From: Natronoglycomyces albus
GTDB lineage: Bacteria; Actinomycetota; Actinomycetes; Mycobacteriales; Micromonosporaceae
Assembly: GCF_016925535.1 (NCBI RefSeq)
Contig: NZ_CP070496.1
Coordinates: 3,596,001-3,660,000, forward strand
Length of the DNA stretch: 64,000 bases
Reading direction: 5' to 3'
The position numbers and the translations under genes are program-made. Below the pieces are notes generated by a model. The model made no database searches and had not been told where the DNA came from. It saw only the letters and a list, made by a program, of their open reading frames with translations. Below are positions 1 to 8,723 of the stretch, piece after piece; position 1 is the first letter of the stretch, and the number at the start of each line of letters is the position of its first letter.

Positions 1-1216
1 ACGAAATGACCACCACGGCCGCGAAAATCAACGCCAGATCCAACGGCACGCCCAGGTTCGAGGCGAAGACGGCCACCCCATCGACGAAGTTGCCAACGGC
101 CCCGCCCGAGGCAGTGGAGAAATCCGGATACAGGCTGGACCAGTCGGCTTGGGTGGCCACGACACCAGCGGTGACGGCCAGGATTGAGCACAAAGCCAGC
201 GAGCCCTCTCCGATGGCACCGGCGTAGCCCACGTACCTGGCATCGGTTTCCTTGTTCAACTGTTTGGCCGTGGTCCCCGAGCACACCAGCGAATGGAAAC
301 CCGATATCGCCCCGCAGGCAATGGTGATGAACAAGAACGGAAACAAGCTAGGGGAGTCAGCGGGCACATCGTTGACGATGGGAGCCACGACGGTGTTCCA
401 GCCAACCAGCACCCCCGCCAACACCACCGCCAGGGCGATGAACAGTTGATGCGAGTTGATGTAGTCCCTCGGTTGCAACAGCATCCAAATGGGCAGGCGA
501 GAGGCAACAAACGTGTACAGGAACAAAATGATGACCCACAAGTTGCGGGGGTTATCGAATCCCAGCCATTCGGCCAGCGGCGTGATGTCGACCGGATACA
601 TGTCGCCGACAATGATGAGCAAATACAGCGAAATGACACCGACGATCGACGGAATCAAGGCGGCGGTTTTCTTGCGATAGATGTATTGGCCGATCGCCAT
701 CGCGATGGGAATCTCGACAAAAATCGGGATCACCGCCCCAGGGTGGGCGACGAGCAAATTTGCGATAACCACCGCGAAGACAGCATTGACCAGCGTCAAA
801 AGAAAGAAAATAATCAGCAAGAACAAGGTTCGGGAACGCTTACTGATCACATCCTGCGCCAAGACACCGATGTTGCGCGCCCGGTGCCGCACCGAAATGA
901 CCAACGCACCGAAATCATGGGTGCCAGCGGCGAAAATAGTGCCGAGGACTACCCAGGCCAAGGCCGGACCCCACCCCCAGAAAACCGCGATAGCCGGCCC
1001 CACGATCGGAGCCGCACCAGCAACAGAGGTGAAATGGTGGCCAAACAGGACATGCTTGTTAGTGGGGATGAAGTCCACGCCGTCGTGGAATCGATGAGCA
1101 GGAGTGACGAATGTGGGGTCTAGGCAATAGACTCTCTGAGCCAAATAGCGCGAGTAGAATATAAACCCGCAGGCAAATAGGGACAACACGCCTATTGCCA
1201 GCACAAAGGCAGGCAT
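1..1216 (-). CDS. cstA: Carbon starvation protein A (CstA), N-terminal part
   Basis: The minus strand from the ATG at 1216 is open to the left edge of the window, so only about the first 405 residues are present. The start follows a strong GAGGAGG site at 1224-1230. The translation is a hydrophobic multi-helix protein with the CstA family hallmark GHHFTSVAGAAPIVGPAIA near residue 55, and later long membrane helices separated by short basic loops. CstA proteins are inner-membrane peptide or pyruvate transporters induced during carbon limitation; which substrate applies here cannot be told from the sequence. The next gene is divergent, so the 1217-1330 gap should hold both promoters. Plus-strand frames across this region are antisense shadows. 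Family assignment is secure; the exact substrate is not. Confidence 0.93.
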   Translation of the reverse strand, partial: MPAFVLAIGVLSLFACGFIFYSRYLAQRVYCLDPTFVTPAHRFHDGVDFIPTNKHVLFGHHFTSVAGAAPIVGPAIAVFWGWGPALAWVVLGTIFAAGTHDFGALVISVRHRARNIGVLAQDVISKRSRTLFLLIIFFLLTLVNAVFAVVIANLLVAHPGAVIPIFVEIPIAMAIGQYIYRKKTAALIPSIVGVISLYLLIIVGDMYPVDITPLAEWLGFDNPRNLWVIILFLYTFVASRLPIWMLLQPRDYINSHQLFIALAVVLAGVLVGWNTVVAPIVNDVPADSPSLFPFLFITIACGAISGFHSLVCSGTTAKQLNKETDARYVGYAGAIGEGSLALCSILAVTAGVVATQADWSSLYPDFSTASGGAVGNFVDGVAVFASNLGVPLDLALIFAAVVVIS

Positions 1217-1330
1217 ACGGCGACCTCCTCGAACGGAACGCGGCACATTGGCCTAGTGGGGTGGATCACTCAGCGGTGAAATCACACTAATATGGGCGCA
1301 AATAGGTGTCAATGACGACAAGGGTGGCGA

Positions 1331-2116
1331 ATGATGACGAACAATGTGCCCGACACAAACCACGCGATCCGCGCCGCCGCCACCTGCGAAATCTCTTGGA
1401 TCGGCGTCGACGGCAAACGCCATGCCACTGCCCTGACGCCCCTGAGTGACGGCGAACAGCTCACCGTGGCGTTCACCTTCGCCCAGGCCGAGCAAGCCCG
1501 CTCCCTGGCCGAGGCCGACACCGCCACCGTCACCATCACCGACCCACGTTCCGGTTCATCCACCTGGACACCACTGCTCATCCACGGCGACGTCTCCATG
1601 CGCGTCGACCTCGAGGGCGAGATCTTCACCGACACGCTGCTACCTGAGGAACTGGCCAAATACCCACCCTCCCGGGCGCTGGCCGACTCGATCATCCTGC
1701 GCCGCGAACACTGGTGGTACTTGCCACGACTACTTATCGACATCACACCCACCGCAGTCGAACCCTTCGCCGAACGCATAAAGGGACAACCGCTGCTCTT
1801 TACCAGCGACCGCCGCGCCCACGTCCTCGATACCAACCCCATCGAGGTTCACCGGCCCACCGAATCGCACCACATCGGCGAGGACATGCCTGAGGGGCCA
1901 GCCGCATTGTTCAACCACGACTTTTCCGTGCCCGACATGGAACAGTGGACCGAATGGCTCGCCACCGGCGACATCGCCCAGGGCGAATTCCACTTTGACT
2001 TTCAAACCGGGACGGTGGACCTGTCCCGCCCGCGCGGGCTCTTCGCTCGGTTTCGACACCAAGCCCAACTAGAGAAAGCATGTCGTACCGCCCTGGCAGC
2101 GGCAGGCCACCAGTAA
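1331..2116 (+). CDS. Hypothetical protein, possible pyridoxamine-oxidase-like split barrel
   Basis: A 261-residue soluble protein with no signal peptide or membrane segment. The N-terminal third reads like an FMN-binding split-barrel fold (beta-rich, with phrases such as CEISWIGVDGKRHATALTP and VTITDPRSG), followed by LRREHWWYLPRLLIDI and a C-terminal half without recognisable motifs. The first 130 residues resemble actinobacterial pyridoxamine 5'-phosphate oxidase-related proteins of unknown substrate, but I cannot identify cofactor-binding residues with certainty. The start could be 1331 or the adjacent in-frame ATG at 1334. It is divergent from cstA and lies 270 bp upstream of egtB, so it probably has its own promoter. 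The function is unknown. Confidence 0.7.
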   Translation: MMTNNVPDTNHAIRAAATCEISWIGVDGKRHATALTPLSDGEQLTVAFTFAQAEQARSLAEADTATVTITDPRSGSSTWTPLLIHGDVSMRVDLEGEIFTDTLLPEELAKYPPSRALADSIILRREHWWYLPRLLIDITPTAVEPFAERIKGQPLLFTSDRRAHVLDTNPIEVHRPTESHHIGEDMPEGPAALFNHDFSVPDMEQWTEWLATGDIAQGEFHFDFQTGTVDLSRPRGLFARFRHQAQLEKACRTALAAAGHQ

Positions 2117-2386
2117 CGCATACCCAGCGCAACCCGCATTGCGCACCCGGCGCGGGGAGGATCTGGGCCCGAAATACGCGGCCGTGCGGGCCAGGGTGCT
2201 CCCAGGCCCCAGGTCGCGGTTTTCCACAACCACAAAACTTCTTCTTGACCCCTGAACCGCCCCTTGAAAAGATAGAATTTGGGGGTCCCAGCGTGAAACT
2301 TTCTCACCTTTCGGCGCGCGGCTGAGCAAGGCGAGAGACCAAAATAGGGAGCGCTGGCACATCCATCGTGATACAAGAAAGAGACG

Positions 2387-3637
2387 ATGACGATCACCAC
2401 TCCCGACGCACTAGCGTCACCGGATCTGCCGTTGCGTTACAAGGCAGTCCGCGAGCTCACCGAAGACCTAGCCGCACCACTGTCGGCCGAAGACCAAAGC
2501 ATCCAGTCGATGCCCGACGCCAGCCCCACAAAATGGCATCGAGCGCACACGACATGGTTCTTCGAAACCTTTCTCCTCCAACCCCATCTACGCGACTACC
2601 ATGTCTTTCACCCACAGTTCGGCTACCTGTTCAACTCCTATTACGAAACAGTCGGGACCCCACACCCACGCCCCGAACGCGGCATGATTTCTCGCCCCGG
2701 CATCGAAGAAGTCAAAGCCTACCGCCAGCACGTCGATGCGGGAATGGAACGCCTACTGACCGACAAACCAGGAGACGACCTAGCCGCACTAGTCGAACTG
2801 GGGCTCCAACACGAACAGCAACATCAAGAACTGTTGCTCATGGACATCAAACACGCACTATGGCAAAACCCGCTCCAGCCCTCCTATGCGGACCTACCGC
2901 CACCAAAGCCCACTACGGCGGCATCCCTCAGTTGGATCGAACACCCCGGCGGCCTCATAGAAATAGGGCATGCGGGAACCGGCTTCGCCTACGACAACGA
3001 AACACCCCGCCACAAAGTGTGGTGCGAGCCGTTCGCGCTGGCCAACCGCCTCGTGACCAATGGCGAATGGAAAGCCTTCATCGAGGACGGCGGCTATCAG
3101 CGCCCCGAACTGTGGCTATCCGAAGGCTGGGCCACCGTCCAGGAACAGGGCTGGAAAGCGCCACTGTATTGGGACCACACTGGAGACGAAGCCTTCACCC
3201 TCGCAGGTCCACAAGCGATCGACCCAGCTCAGCCAGTCTCACACGTTAGCTACTTCGAGGCCGACGCCTACGCCACCTGGGCCGGTCATCGCCTACCGCG
3301 CGAATCCGAATGGGAATGCGTAGCAGCGGCATTGCCAACCGAAGGTGCGTTTCTCAACCAAACACGCCTGCGTCCCCAACCCGCCCAAGGTAAGCAAAGC
3401 CCCATGCAAATGTTCGGCGATGTATGGGAATGGACCGCCAGCTCCTATCTTCCCTATCCCGGGTATCAGCCCCCCAAAGGAGCCATCGGCGAATACAACG
3501 GAAAGTTCATGGTCAACCAACACGTCTTGCGAGGAGGATCTTGTGTGACCCCGCCGCATCATGTGCGGGCCACCTACCGAAACTTCTTCGGCGCCAACGC
3601 CCGCTGGGCGTTCAGCGGAGTTCGCCTCGCCACATGA
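2387..3637 (+). CDS. egtB: Ergothioneine biosynthesis sulfoxide synthase EgtB
   Basis: EgtB is the non-haem iron enzyme that joins a thiol donor (gamma-glutamylcysteine or cysteine) to trimethylhistidine in ergothioneine synthesis. The 416-residue length is normal. An N-terminal DinB-type helical domain carries the iron ligands: H51 (in KWHRAHTTW) and the H-x3-H pair H142/H146 (in HEQQHQE). From about residue 180 a formylglycine-generating-enzyme-like domain follows, with GHRLPRESEWE, GDVWEWTAS and the C-terminal ATYRNFFGANARWAFSG typical of the family. No egtA, egtC, egtD or egtE is next to it, unlike the mycobacterial operon, so the other steps must be encoded elsewhere. The 2117-2386 leader holds no gene; a TTGACC hexamer near 2247 may be part of a promoter. 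The stop abuts the stop of the convergent GNAT gene with no base between. Confidence 0.95.
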   Translation: MTITTPDALASPDLPLRYKAVRELTEDLAAPLSAEDQSIQSMPDASPTKWHRAHTTWFFETFLLQPHLRDYHVFHPQFGYLFNSYYETVGTPHPRPERGMISRPGIEEVKAYRQHVDAGMERLLTDKPGDDLAALVELGLQHEQQHQELLLMDIKHALWQNPLQPSYADLPPPKPTTAASLSWIEHPGGLIEIGHAGTGFAYDNETPRHKVWCEPFALANRLVTNGEWKAFIEDGGYQRPELWLSEGWATVQEQGWKAPLYWDHTGDEAFTLAGPQAIDPAQPVSHVSYFEADAYATWAGHRLPRESEWECVAAALPTEGAFLNQTRLRPQPAQGKQSPMQMFGDVWEWTASSYLPYPGYQPPKGAIGEYNGKFMVNQHVLRGGSCVTPPHHVRATYRNFFGANARWAFSGVRLAT

Positions 3638-4126
3638 TTACCGACAGTGCTTGACGATTAACTCTCGCGCGTTGCGCTTGGCGATCGAGTCCTCGTCCAT
3701 GCGCACCATGAACCGGCTCGGGTTAGGCAGCGAGTCGAAACCTAGCTTGCGGTACAGCTCATGGGCGTCCAAGGTCGCCAGCAGCCATCTGCGGATCGGC
3801 GTCAATTCGGGGTGCTCCAACAAAAACGAACCCAGCCACGAGGCCAAGCCGTTGCCCCGGTGTTCTTCCAAGACGAACACATCAGCCAAATAGGCAAACT
3901 GGGTAAAGTCGCTGACCACACGGGCATAACCGACCTGGCTACCCTCGAAGTAGACACCGACAATCAGTGAATGCCGGGCAGAACGCTCCACATCGGCTCG
4001 GGAAATGCCCTTGGCCCAATAGCTATTGGTCAAAAAGTCGTGCACGACCTCAAAGTCAATCCGGCTTCGGTCAGTCGAGAGTTCATAGGGGCCCTTGTGC
4101 TCGGTCAAAACCGCGAATTCATCCAT
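3638..4126 (-). CDS. GNAT-family N-acetyltransferase
   Basis: A 162-residue single-domain protein with the GNAT fold: a central strand YLADVFVLEEHRGNGLASWL containing the acetyl-CoA pyrophosphate loop motif (R-G-N-G-L-A), then a conserved helix and ATLDAHELYRKLGF, the usual motif B ending in Y-x-K-x-G-F. It resembles the small actinobacterial acetyltransferases of the YjdJ/ArgO-like type, whose acceptor substrates are mostly unknown. The ATG at 4126 is the only sensible start. The gene converges on egtB, with the two stop codons directly adjacent. The acceptor cannot be predicted. Confidence 0.9.
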   Translation of the reverse strand: MDEFAVLTEHKGPYELSTDRSRIDFEVVHDFLTNSYWAKGISRADVERSARHSLIVGVYFEGSQVGYARVVSDFTQFAYLADVFVLEEHRGNGLASWLGSFLLEHPELTPIRRWLLATLDAHELYRKLGFDSLPNPSRFMVRMDEDSIAKRNARELIVKHCR

Positions 4127-4366
4127 CGCCCGATCCTATGAGGAAAAACCGGTCCTGCCCACGCGGCGACAGACGCGGGCGGCGCTGGCGTGGTTACGTC
4201 GGCGTCCATGTCCGCAACGTCACTTGTGGGCGCACGGCCTGCTGACTAAATGTTTGGCCACGTATATGGGGCATGAACCGCGCCGCTGGACGCGGAAGAT
4301 GCGTATCTGCGGCACGGCCAGTACGCTGGAGCCAAGAGCACCTTATTGGCGTGCAAGGAGAGTTCC

Positions 4367-4612
4367 ATGGATTCCTTCGACGACGAACTCAGCTGGCCGT
4401 CTGTGCGCAGGGAGGTCACCATCGCCGATGTCGAGTTCCTTGAGTCCCAATCCGAAGACGTCGCCGAAGCGCTCGCCTTTATCTTCGCCGAAGAAACCTT
4501 CGACTATCTGCCCATCGAGTTGTCGAATGACTTCCTCGCCGCCAAAATCAAAAACGACAGCCTAGTGCGCATTATCAGCCAGCTGCGTAAAACCCTAGAG
4601 GAAGAGCCATAA
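4367..4612 (+). CDS. Small type VII secretion-associated protein, duplicated copy
   Basis: An 81-residue acidic helical protein. I chose the ATG at 4367 because it follows an AGGAGAG ribosome site; an in-frame ATG at 4346 lacks one. Residues from about 40 (EETFDYLPIELSNDF onward) are nearly identical, in protein and DNA, to the C-terminal half of the protein at 9522-9779, while the N-terminal 39 residues have diverged. The stop is 4 nt before the next gene, the same spacing as at the second locus. The homologous locus sits in a cluster with a WXG protein and a mycosin, so a role in type VII secretion is inferred from context; no known family is recognised. Confidence 0.75.
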   Translation: MDSFDDELSWPSVRREVTIADVEFLESQSEDVAEALAFIFAEETFDYLPIELSNDFLAAKIKNDSLVRIISQLRKTLEEEP

Positions 4613-4674
4613 CCCCATGCCTGGCCACGAACCCCCCTCCCCTGAATCGATAGATGGGTTCCGGCTGCGCCTGG
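4485..4674 (+). repeat. Direct repeat A, copy 1 (partner 9652-9841)
   Basis: About 190 bp matching 9652-9841 at a constant offset of 5167 bp with few mismatches. It covers the 3' half of the first small gene, the 4-nt intergenic gap and the start of the next gene. The intergenic bases are conserved too, which shows DNA-level duplication rather than only protein homology. Confidence 0.9.
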
Positions 4675-4958
4675 GGGCCTTTGAGGAGACCGTGAAGTGC
4701 CAGGAGGCGTTCCGCGAGGGCTTCTACAAGCCCACCGTGATCGAGGTCAACAAAGTCGGCAACGGTCACCAAGCCTCCGGCGAAGTTGCCCGCCGCATCT
4801 GTGTTAACTATCGGGACTCCGATGGCGACATCGCCATGGACACCCAGACTCTAGAGCGGGAGATCGACGAACTAGATACCGCCGCTGGCCATGAATTAGT
4901 AGTGACCGGTGCGGCTTATGCAAAAGCACACATTCAAGGTTGCAATAGGCGCCGTTAA
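4617..4958 (+). CDS. Chimeric EspC-like protein formed by internal deletion
   Basis: A 113-residue protein that is a fusion of two genes still separate at 9.8-11.0 kb. Residues 1-19 match the start of the 9784-10050 protein (xGHEPPSxESID then RLRL). From residue 20 (GAFEE) to about residue 84 it matches the 10480-10989 protein from its residue 86 on, including the NYRxSDGD stretch, which gives a Y-x3-D motif as in exported type VII substrates. The last 30 residues are unique. The junction lies at a CTGG shared by both parents, and the missing DNA is 894 bp (298 codons), so the frame is kept. The protein could be functional or a remnant; it lacks the helical N-terminal half of the EspC-like parent. 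Confidence 0.7.
   Translation: MPGHEPPSPESIDGFRLRLGAFEETVKCQEAFREGFYKPTVIEVNKVGNGHQASGEVARRICVNYRDSDGDIAMDTQTLEREIDELDTAAGHELVVTGAAYAKAHIQGCNRRR
4671..4871 (+). repeat. Direct repeat B, copy 1 (partner 10732-10932)
   Basis: About 200 bp matching 10732-10932 at a constant offset of 6061 bp. It starts at the CTGG where repeat A ends, so A and B, 894 bp apart at the second locus, are contiguous here. Most mismatches are at third codon positions. Confidence 0.88.
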
Positions 4959-5269
4959 TATCTGCTCAGGTTGTCCGTGACCTGGGGTGTTGGGGTTCTA
5001 TGCGTCGGTAGCCAGTTCCCGGCAGTGATCGCCGAAGCCACCAATGCGCACACGACCGCACGGGGCGAAAGGAGCGCGTGGGCCACGATACCGCCCACGC
5101 ATCACCTGGCTCGCCGGAGAGCCCATCCTCAGACGCTGAACGGATACGCCCCCGCCCGTATGGATAGTCGGTTTTCGCTGCTGATACAGGTGGACCCGGC
5201 ACTGTTGGGCAGCCGGTGCACAAGAGTGCCGGGGTAAAGAGTTGAAATCCCGAGAAACCGAGTTTTCAG
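4959..5269. other. Intergenic stretch without a supported gene
   Basis: This 311-bp gap lies between the chimeric gene and the convergent secreted-peptide gene. Frames on both strands are open for 80-90 codons but have no ribosome site and read as arginine/proline-rich noise. It has no counterpart at the second locus. I see no clear hairpin terminator, although the two flanking genes converge here. Confidence 0.5.
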
Positions 5270-5626
5270 TTATGAGACGTTTTCGTAGGTGGAGCAGTTA
5301 TCCGGCCAGAGGGGAACATTCGTGCATGCGCGGAGTTTCTCAATTCCAGAAGACCAAGTTCCAGATCGGGCAGAACTATTCTTCCCCTCCTGCGTTTCGA
5401 TGCGGTGCCTCGTGTTACTCCCTACCACGAAAAAGTTGGAGTAAGCATTAAAGCCATCCATTCTCGTATCGGTTACTTCAACACCTTTATCCTGGGAGTG
5501 AGTGGTGGCGCGGGCACCGGATACCTCCGCTGTGGCAGAAAAGGCTGGCGCGGTCGCGCCAAGGACTCCAGCGGTTGTGACGGCAATGATCGCAGTCTTG
5601 AACCAGGCTTTTGAGTGCTTACTCAT
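5270..5626 (-). CDS. Secreted lactococcin-972-like peptide, paralogue 1
   Basis: A 118-residue precursor with a clear signal peptide: basic N-terminus (MSKHSKAWFK), hydrophobic core, and a likely cleavage after AFS at about residue 30. The ATG at 5626 follows a GAAAGGAAG site. The mature part aligns end to end with the peptide at 8724-9113 (shared D-T-x3-D-G, YSNF, RIET, SG, GI, P-D-x-C-x-x-Y). The Y-S-N-F/Y centre, size, and linked ABC transporter recall lactococcin 972-type bacteriocins. This is a pattern-level resemblance, not proven homology. It retains only the last two of the four cysteines of its paralogue; the first two positions are Thr and Ser. It is last in the minus-strand cassette, 111 bp after the permease, and has its own copy of a conserved leader. 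Confidence 0.65.
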   Translation of the reverse strand: MSKHSKAWFKTAIIAVTTAGVLGATAPAFSATAEVSGARATTHSQDKGVEVTDTRMDGFNAYSNFFVVGSNTRHRIETQEGKNSSARSGTWSSGIEKLRACTNVPLWPDNCSTYENVS

Positions 5627-5630
5627 ATCT

Positions 5631-5697
5631 TCCTTTCATTGTTTAGTCCCTAATAATCGGGCCGGTACACAAGGCGGTGTCCGTTGTGGAAGGCGAT
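5631..5697 (-). promoter_or_regulatory. Conserved leader upstream of peptide paralogue 1
   Basis: Two blocks, 5631-5650 and 5673-5697, recur almost exactly at 9125-9144 and 9173-9197, upstream of the other peptide gene. The proximal block includes the AAAGGA ribosome site plus bases not needed for it. The distal block (minus strand beginning ATCGCCTTCCACAACGGA) is a probable promoter or operator element. The spacing between blocks differs (22 versus 28 bp). Confidence 0.6.
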
Positions 5698-5737
5698 CTG
5701 CGCCCGTGTACACGTCTATGGTTTTACCAACGGAGAC

Positions 5738-7954
5738 TTATTCTCGGCCGGGTCGCCAACGCTGGGAGCAGGCGACGGCTATGGAAGATGCCCACCACCA
5801 CATCAGAATTCCGGTCGCGGTAACGACCACGGTCACCAAAGTTGCCGTACCCCACCCCGGTGGACTACTGGTGTAGAGAGTCAGGGGACGCGTAATCCAG
5901 ATGCCAATCGCTACGCCTATGAGAACAGTGGCAGTGATAGGGGCTGCCACACTCCATGCGGCGATACGGCGATGAGTACCAGCGGTTCCAGTGATTGCGG
6001 CTAGTGGCGCCAATGCTGTGCCATAGCGGAGGAATTCACCGGCGGCGGCGACAGCGGCGACTAGGCCCAGCAAGGCCAGACCTGTGATACCAAAAAGGCC
6101 GATCCACCGCGACTGTTCCCGAATGGGGATCGCGCCATTGCCCCACCGCTCGCCAGGCGTAGTCACGGTCGCCTGTTGCGGGAAAACTCGGGCCGAGCGT
6201 TTCAATTCAGGGATGGAGAAGCCACTCCCGGACTTGTCGATCATCAGCAATGCGGCACCATCTGCAACTGCATCGGCGACATCGCCCTGTCGTGTCTGCA
6301 ATGGGTTGTGTCCCAGCCAAACGGCGAGAAACGGGTCGACCGTACGCGGGTCTATTTCTGTTTCGTCAGTGCTATGGCAGGGAGAGCCAAGGTCAGCAAT
6401 ATCCTCGCAACTTCCGGCCAGCAACGTGATGTTCTCCTGGGACTCCTCGTCCCATACAGTCTCTATCGCCAGAATCTTCGCGTGGTCGTCGACGGTACCT
6501 AGGAACTGGTCAGTGGCGGTGATATCGGTGGAACCATTGGGGCTGACGGTTACCGTACTGGTCCCAAACTGCGCTTGGTGTAGCTCGGCCGTTTCGGAGT
6601 TTCCAGCCAGCAAGGCTTGGTAAGCCGCGGCAAGGAAGAAGAGCACGATGCCCATGGCGAGACCGGTGACCTGACGAGTAATGGCTCGGGGCCGAGCGTG
6701 CATCCAGGATCCGGCTATCAACATTGGAGCATTCCGGCGAGCCCGGCCTGTACGGGCCAGTGATTTTCCTGCCCAGGAGGAGGCGACTCCGATGACCGCT
6801 GGCAATGTCACCATTGCGCCGATAGTTCCCAGCCAGTGGAAGATCATGTATCCGGGGGTGTACATGAAGAACTGCGGCAAGATGACCGCGATGCTTATAA
6901 AAACGGGGCACAGTGAAGCGACGATGATCAATCGGCGGTGCCGGGGAGCAGGAAGCGGTCGGGTGGAATCGTTGCGAACCTTGCCGCCTCTGGCAAGGCC
7001 CAGCGCAATCGACACGGTCACGGCGATTCCGATAAAGGGCGTGGCAGCCAGCGGCAGCCAGTGGGAGCGGACATCATCGGCGGCAATGGTGAATTCCGCA
7101 TACGGCAGATTGATATCGAAGACGAGCACAAACGGAAGCAGAAGTCCGGCGAAAACGGTCCCAGCCAGAATCGGCGGAGCGGTTTCCCCTATCGCAATCC
7201 ACCTGCGATGCCGTGCTGTACCGCCCAGGATCATCACCAGATGTTCCCGCCTATCCCGGGAATGCGCTGCGATGCGAGCCGCTATGAACATCAAGGCGCA
7301 TGCGGGTATCAACAGCATCGCAATGGCCAAGGCCGCCAAAGCACCGACCGAAAAATCCTGTTCTTGTAGGATCCAGTGCACACCGTGGGAGTTAATAGTG
7401 TCATCTACGCCCCATCCGCTTATACGCTCGGTTGCGGAGGAATCGGCGTACTCCAGATCCTGGAGGGGTCGGACATAGGCCAGTAGTTGCCCGGCGTCCA
7501 GAAGCCCTTCCGAGCCGATAGTCCCCACCACATCGCCATAGCGTGATTCGATTTTTTCGGAACCGCCCTTTTCGAGCAATGCCGGGGATAGGACCGCTTC
7601 ACCGGGCTGGGGCCAATGACTCAGTCCGGGCGGGAGCGGCGCGTCCTCACCCAAAGGAGAGAGGTAGAAAACTTCGAACTGCCTACTGCCTTGTAGGTTG
7701 TCGAAAATGCTTTGCACGAGCACAACTGAGGATTGGGATGTGTCCGTATCGGCGTAAACGGGCGTTCCATCCAGGGCCCGCTGAGCGCGTTCGGAAGCGA
7801 CGGCGAATGTGACGGCAAGTGTGGCAACCGATATCACGATCATAAAGGCGGCGAACGCCAGTGCGGCGAATCGTAGTCCACCGGCTTCCATATTCCGTGC
7901 TGCCCCAAATCCGATCCGTGCGGCAATAACACGAGGGTTTCGAGGACGGTTCAT
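5738..7954 (-). CDS. FtsX/MacB-type ABC transporter permease, bacteriocin-cassette
   Basis: A 738-residue membrane protein. One N-terminal membrane helix (about residues 27-52) is followed by an extracytoplasmic domain of about 150 residues. A block of helices beginning AALAIAMLLIPACALMFIAAR then has the FtsX-like phrase EHLVMILGGTARHRRWIAIGE. Further helices, a second large outer domain (about 460-600) and C-terminal helices ending in VVVTATGILMWWW complete it. This layout fits type VII ABC exporters or mechanotransmitters and the large permeases seen with lactococcin-972-type peptides. It overlaps the ATPase gene by 4 nt (7951-7954), so the two are translationally coupled. The likely role is export of, or immunity to, the flanking peptides; that is inference from position. 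Confidence 0.8.
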   Translation of the reverse strand: MNRPRNPRVIAARIGFGAARNMEAGGLRFAALAFAAFMIVISVATLAVTFAVASERAQRALDGTPVYADTDTSQSSVVLVQSIFDNLQGSRQFEVFYLSPLGEDAPLPPGLSHWPQPGEAVLSPALLEKGGSEKIESRYGDVVGTIGSEGLLDAGQLLAYVRPLQDLEYADSSATERISGWGVDDTINSHGVHWILQEQDFSVGALAALAIAMLLIPACALMFIAARIAAHSRDRREHLVMILGGTARHRRWIAIGETAPPILAGTVFAGLLLPFVLVFDINLPYAEFTIAADDVRSHWLPLAATPFIGIAVTVSIALGLARGGKVRNDSTRPLPAPRHRRLIIVASLCPVFISIAVILPQFFMYTPGYMIFHWLGTIGAMVTLPAVIGVASSWAGKSLARTGRARRNAPMLIAGSWMHARPRAITRQVTGLAMGIVLFFLAAAYQALLAGNSETAELHQAQFGTSTVTVSPNGSTDITATDQFLGTVDDHAKILAIETVWDEESQENITLLAGSCEDIADLGSPCHSTDETEIDPRTVDPFLAVWLGHNPLQTRQGDVADAVADGAALLMIDKSGSGFSIPELKRSARVFPQQATVTTPGERWGNGAIPIREQSRWIGLFGITGLALLGLVAAVAAAGEFLRYGTALAPLAAITGTAGTHRRIAAWSVAAPITATVLIGVAIGIWITRPLTLYTSSPPGWGTATLVTVVVTATGILMWWWASSIAVACSQRWRPGRE

Positions 7955-8634
7955 GCAAGCTCGTCCCTTACTTGGAGACGACCGTCGACAATCTGCACTA
8001 TCCGGTCTGCGCGAGAGGCCACGTTTAGGTCATGAGTAACAGTCAGGAGCCCACAGTGGTGAGAGACCGGCAGCTCGAACAGAATGGAGGCGACTTGGTC
8101 TCTAGTCTTCTCGTCCAAAGCCCCGGTGGGTTCATCGGCGAGTATCAGGCGGGGTGCATTTATCAGCGCCCGCGCGACGGCGACCCTTTGCCGTTCTCCT
8201 CCAGACAAATGTGCAGTCGGAGCAGTCGTGACAACTCCAAGTGTTTCCAGTAGAGAAGCAGCTCGCTCATAAGGGTCAAGGGCATCCGGGCGGGGGTTAA
8301 GCAACGCGGGCAGGGCCACGTTTTCTGCCGGTGTGAGTTCGGGAAGGATTTCCCCGAACTGGAAGACCATGCCCACTGCGGAGGCGCGCAGGTTCGCCAG
8401 CGCGTCCCCTCGCAAATCAGTGAGGGCTGTTCCATCGATGACGACTTGCCCCGAGGTGGGAGAAATAAGACCGAGAATAACCGAGAGCAGGCTACTCTTT
8501 CCCGAACCCGACGGCCCGAGAATGGCGAGGGATTCGCCTGCGTTGACGGTGAGGTCGGCGGAGGTGAATATAGTGCGTTCTCCAAGAGTCAGGCACAGGT
8601 CGCTGACCGACAGGACTGGGGATGTGTTCGGCAT
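7951..8634 (-). CDS. ABC transporter ATP-binding protein (LolD/MacB type)
   Basis: A 227-residue ABC ATPase with all motifs in order: Walker A GPSGSGKS (about residues 39-46), Q-loop VFQFGE, signature LSGGERQ, Walker B LILADEPTGALD and switch histidine VTHD. The LADEPTGALD form is typical of the LolD/MacB/SalX group that pairs with FtsX-like permeases. It precedes the permease with an ATGA overlap and lies 89 bp after the upstream peptide gene, so the cassette is probably one transcript in the order peptide 2, ATPase, permease, peptide 1. The substrate is inferred to be the flanking peptides. Confidence 0.93.
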   Translation of the reverse strand: MPNTSPVLSVSDLCLTLGERTIFTSADLTVNAGESLAILGPSGSGKSSLLSVILGLISPTSGQVVIDGTALTDLRGDALANLRASAVGMVFQFGEILPELTPAENVALPALLNPRPDALDPYERAASLLETLGVVTTAPTAHLSGGERQRVAVARALINAPRLILADEPTGALDEKTRDQVASILFELPVSHHCGLLTVTHDLNVASRADRIVQIVDGRLQVRDELA

Positions 8635-8723
8635 GCCTCTTGATTCTGTTCAGGGGGCTGGAGAGAAGCGAAGATTGCGGGCAGGGTCGCACTTGGGCGC
8701 CCCTGCCCGAGGGAGGAATTCAG

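Noticed and set aside
293-1123. 276-codon plus-strand frame
   Set aside because: Antisense to cstA; composition is Arg/Gln/Asp-rich noise, whereas the minus strand gives a clear membrane transporter.
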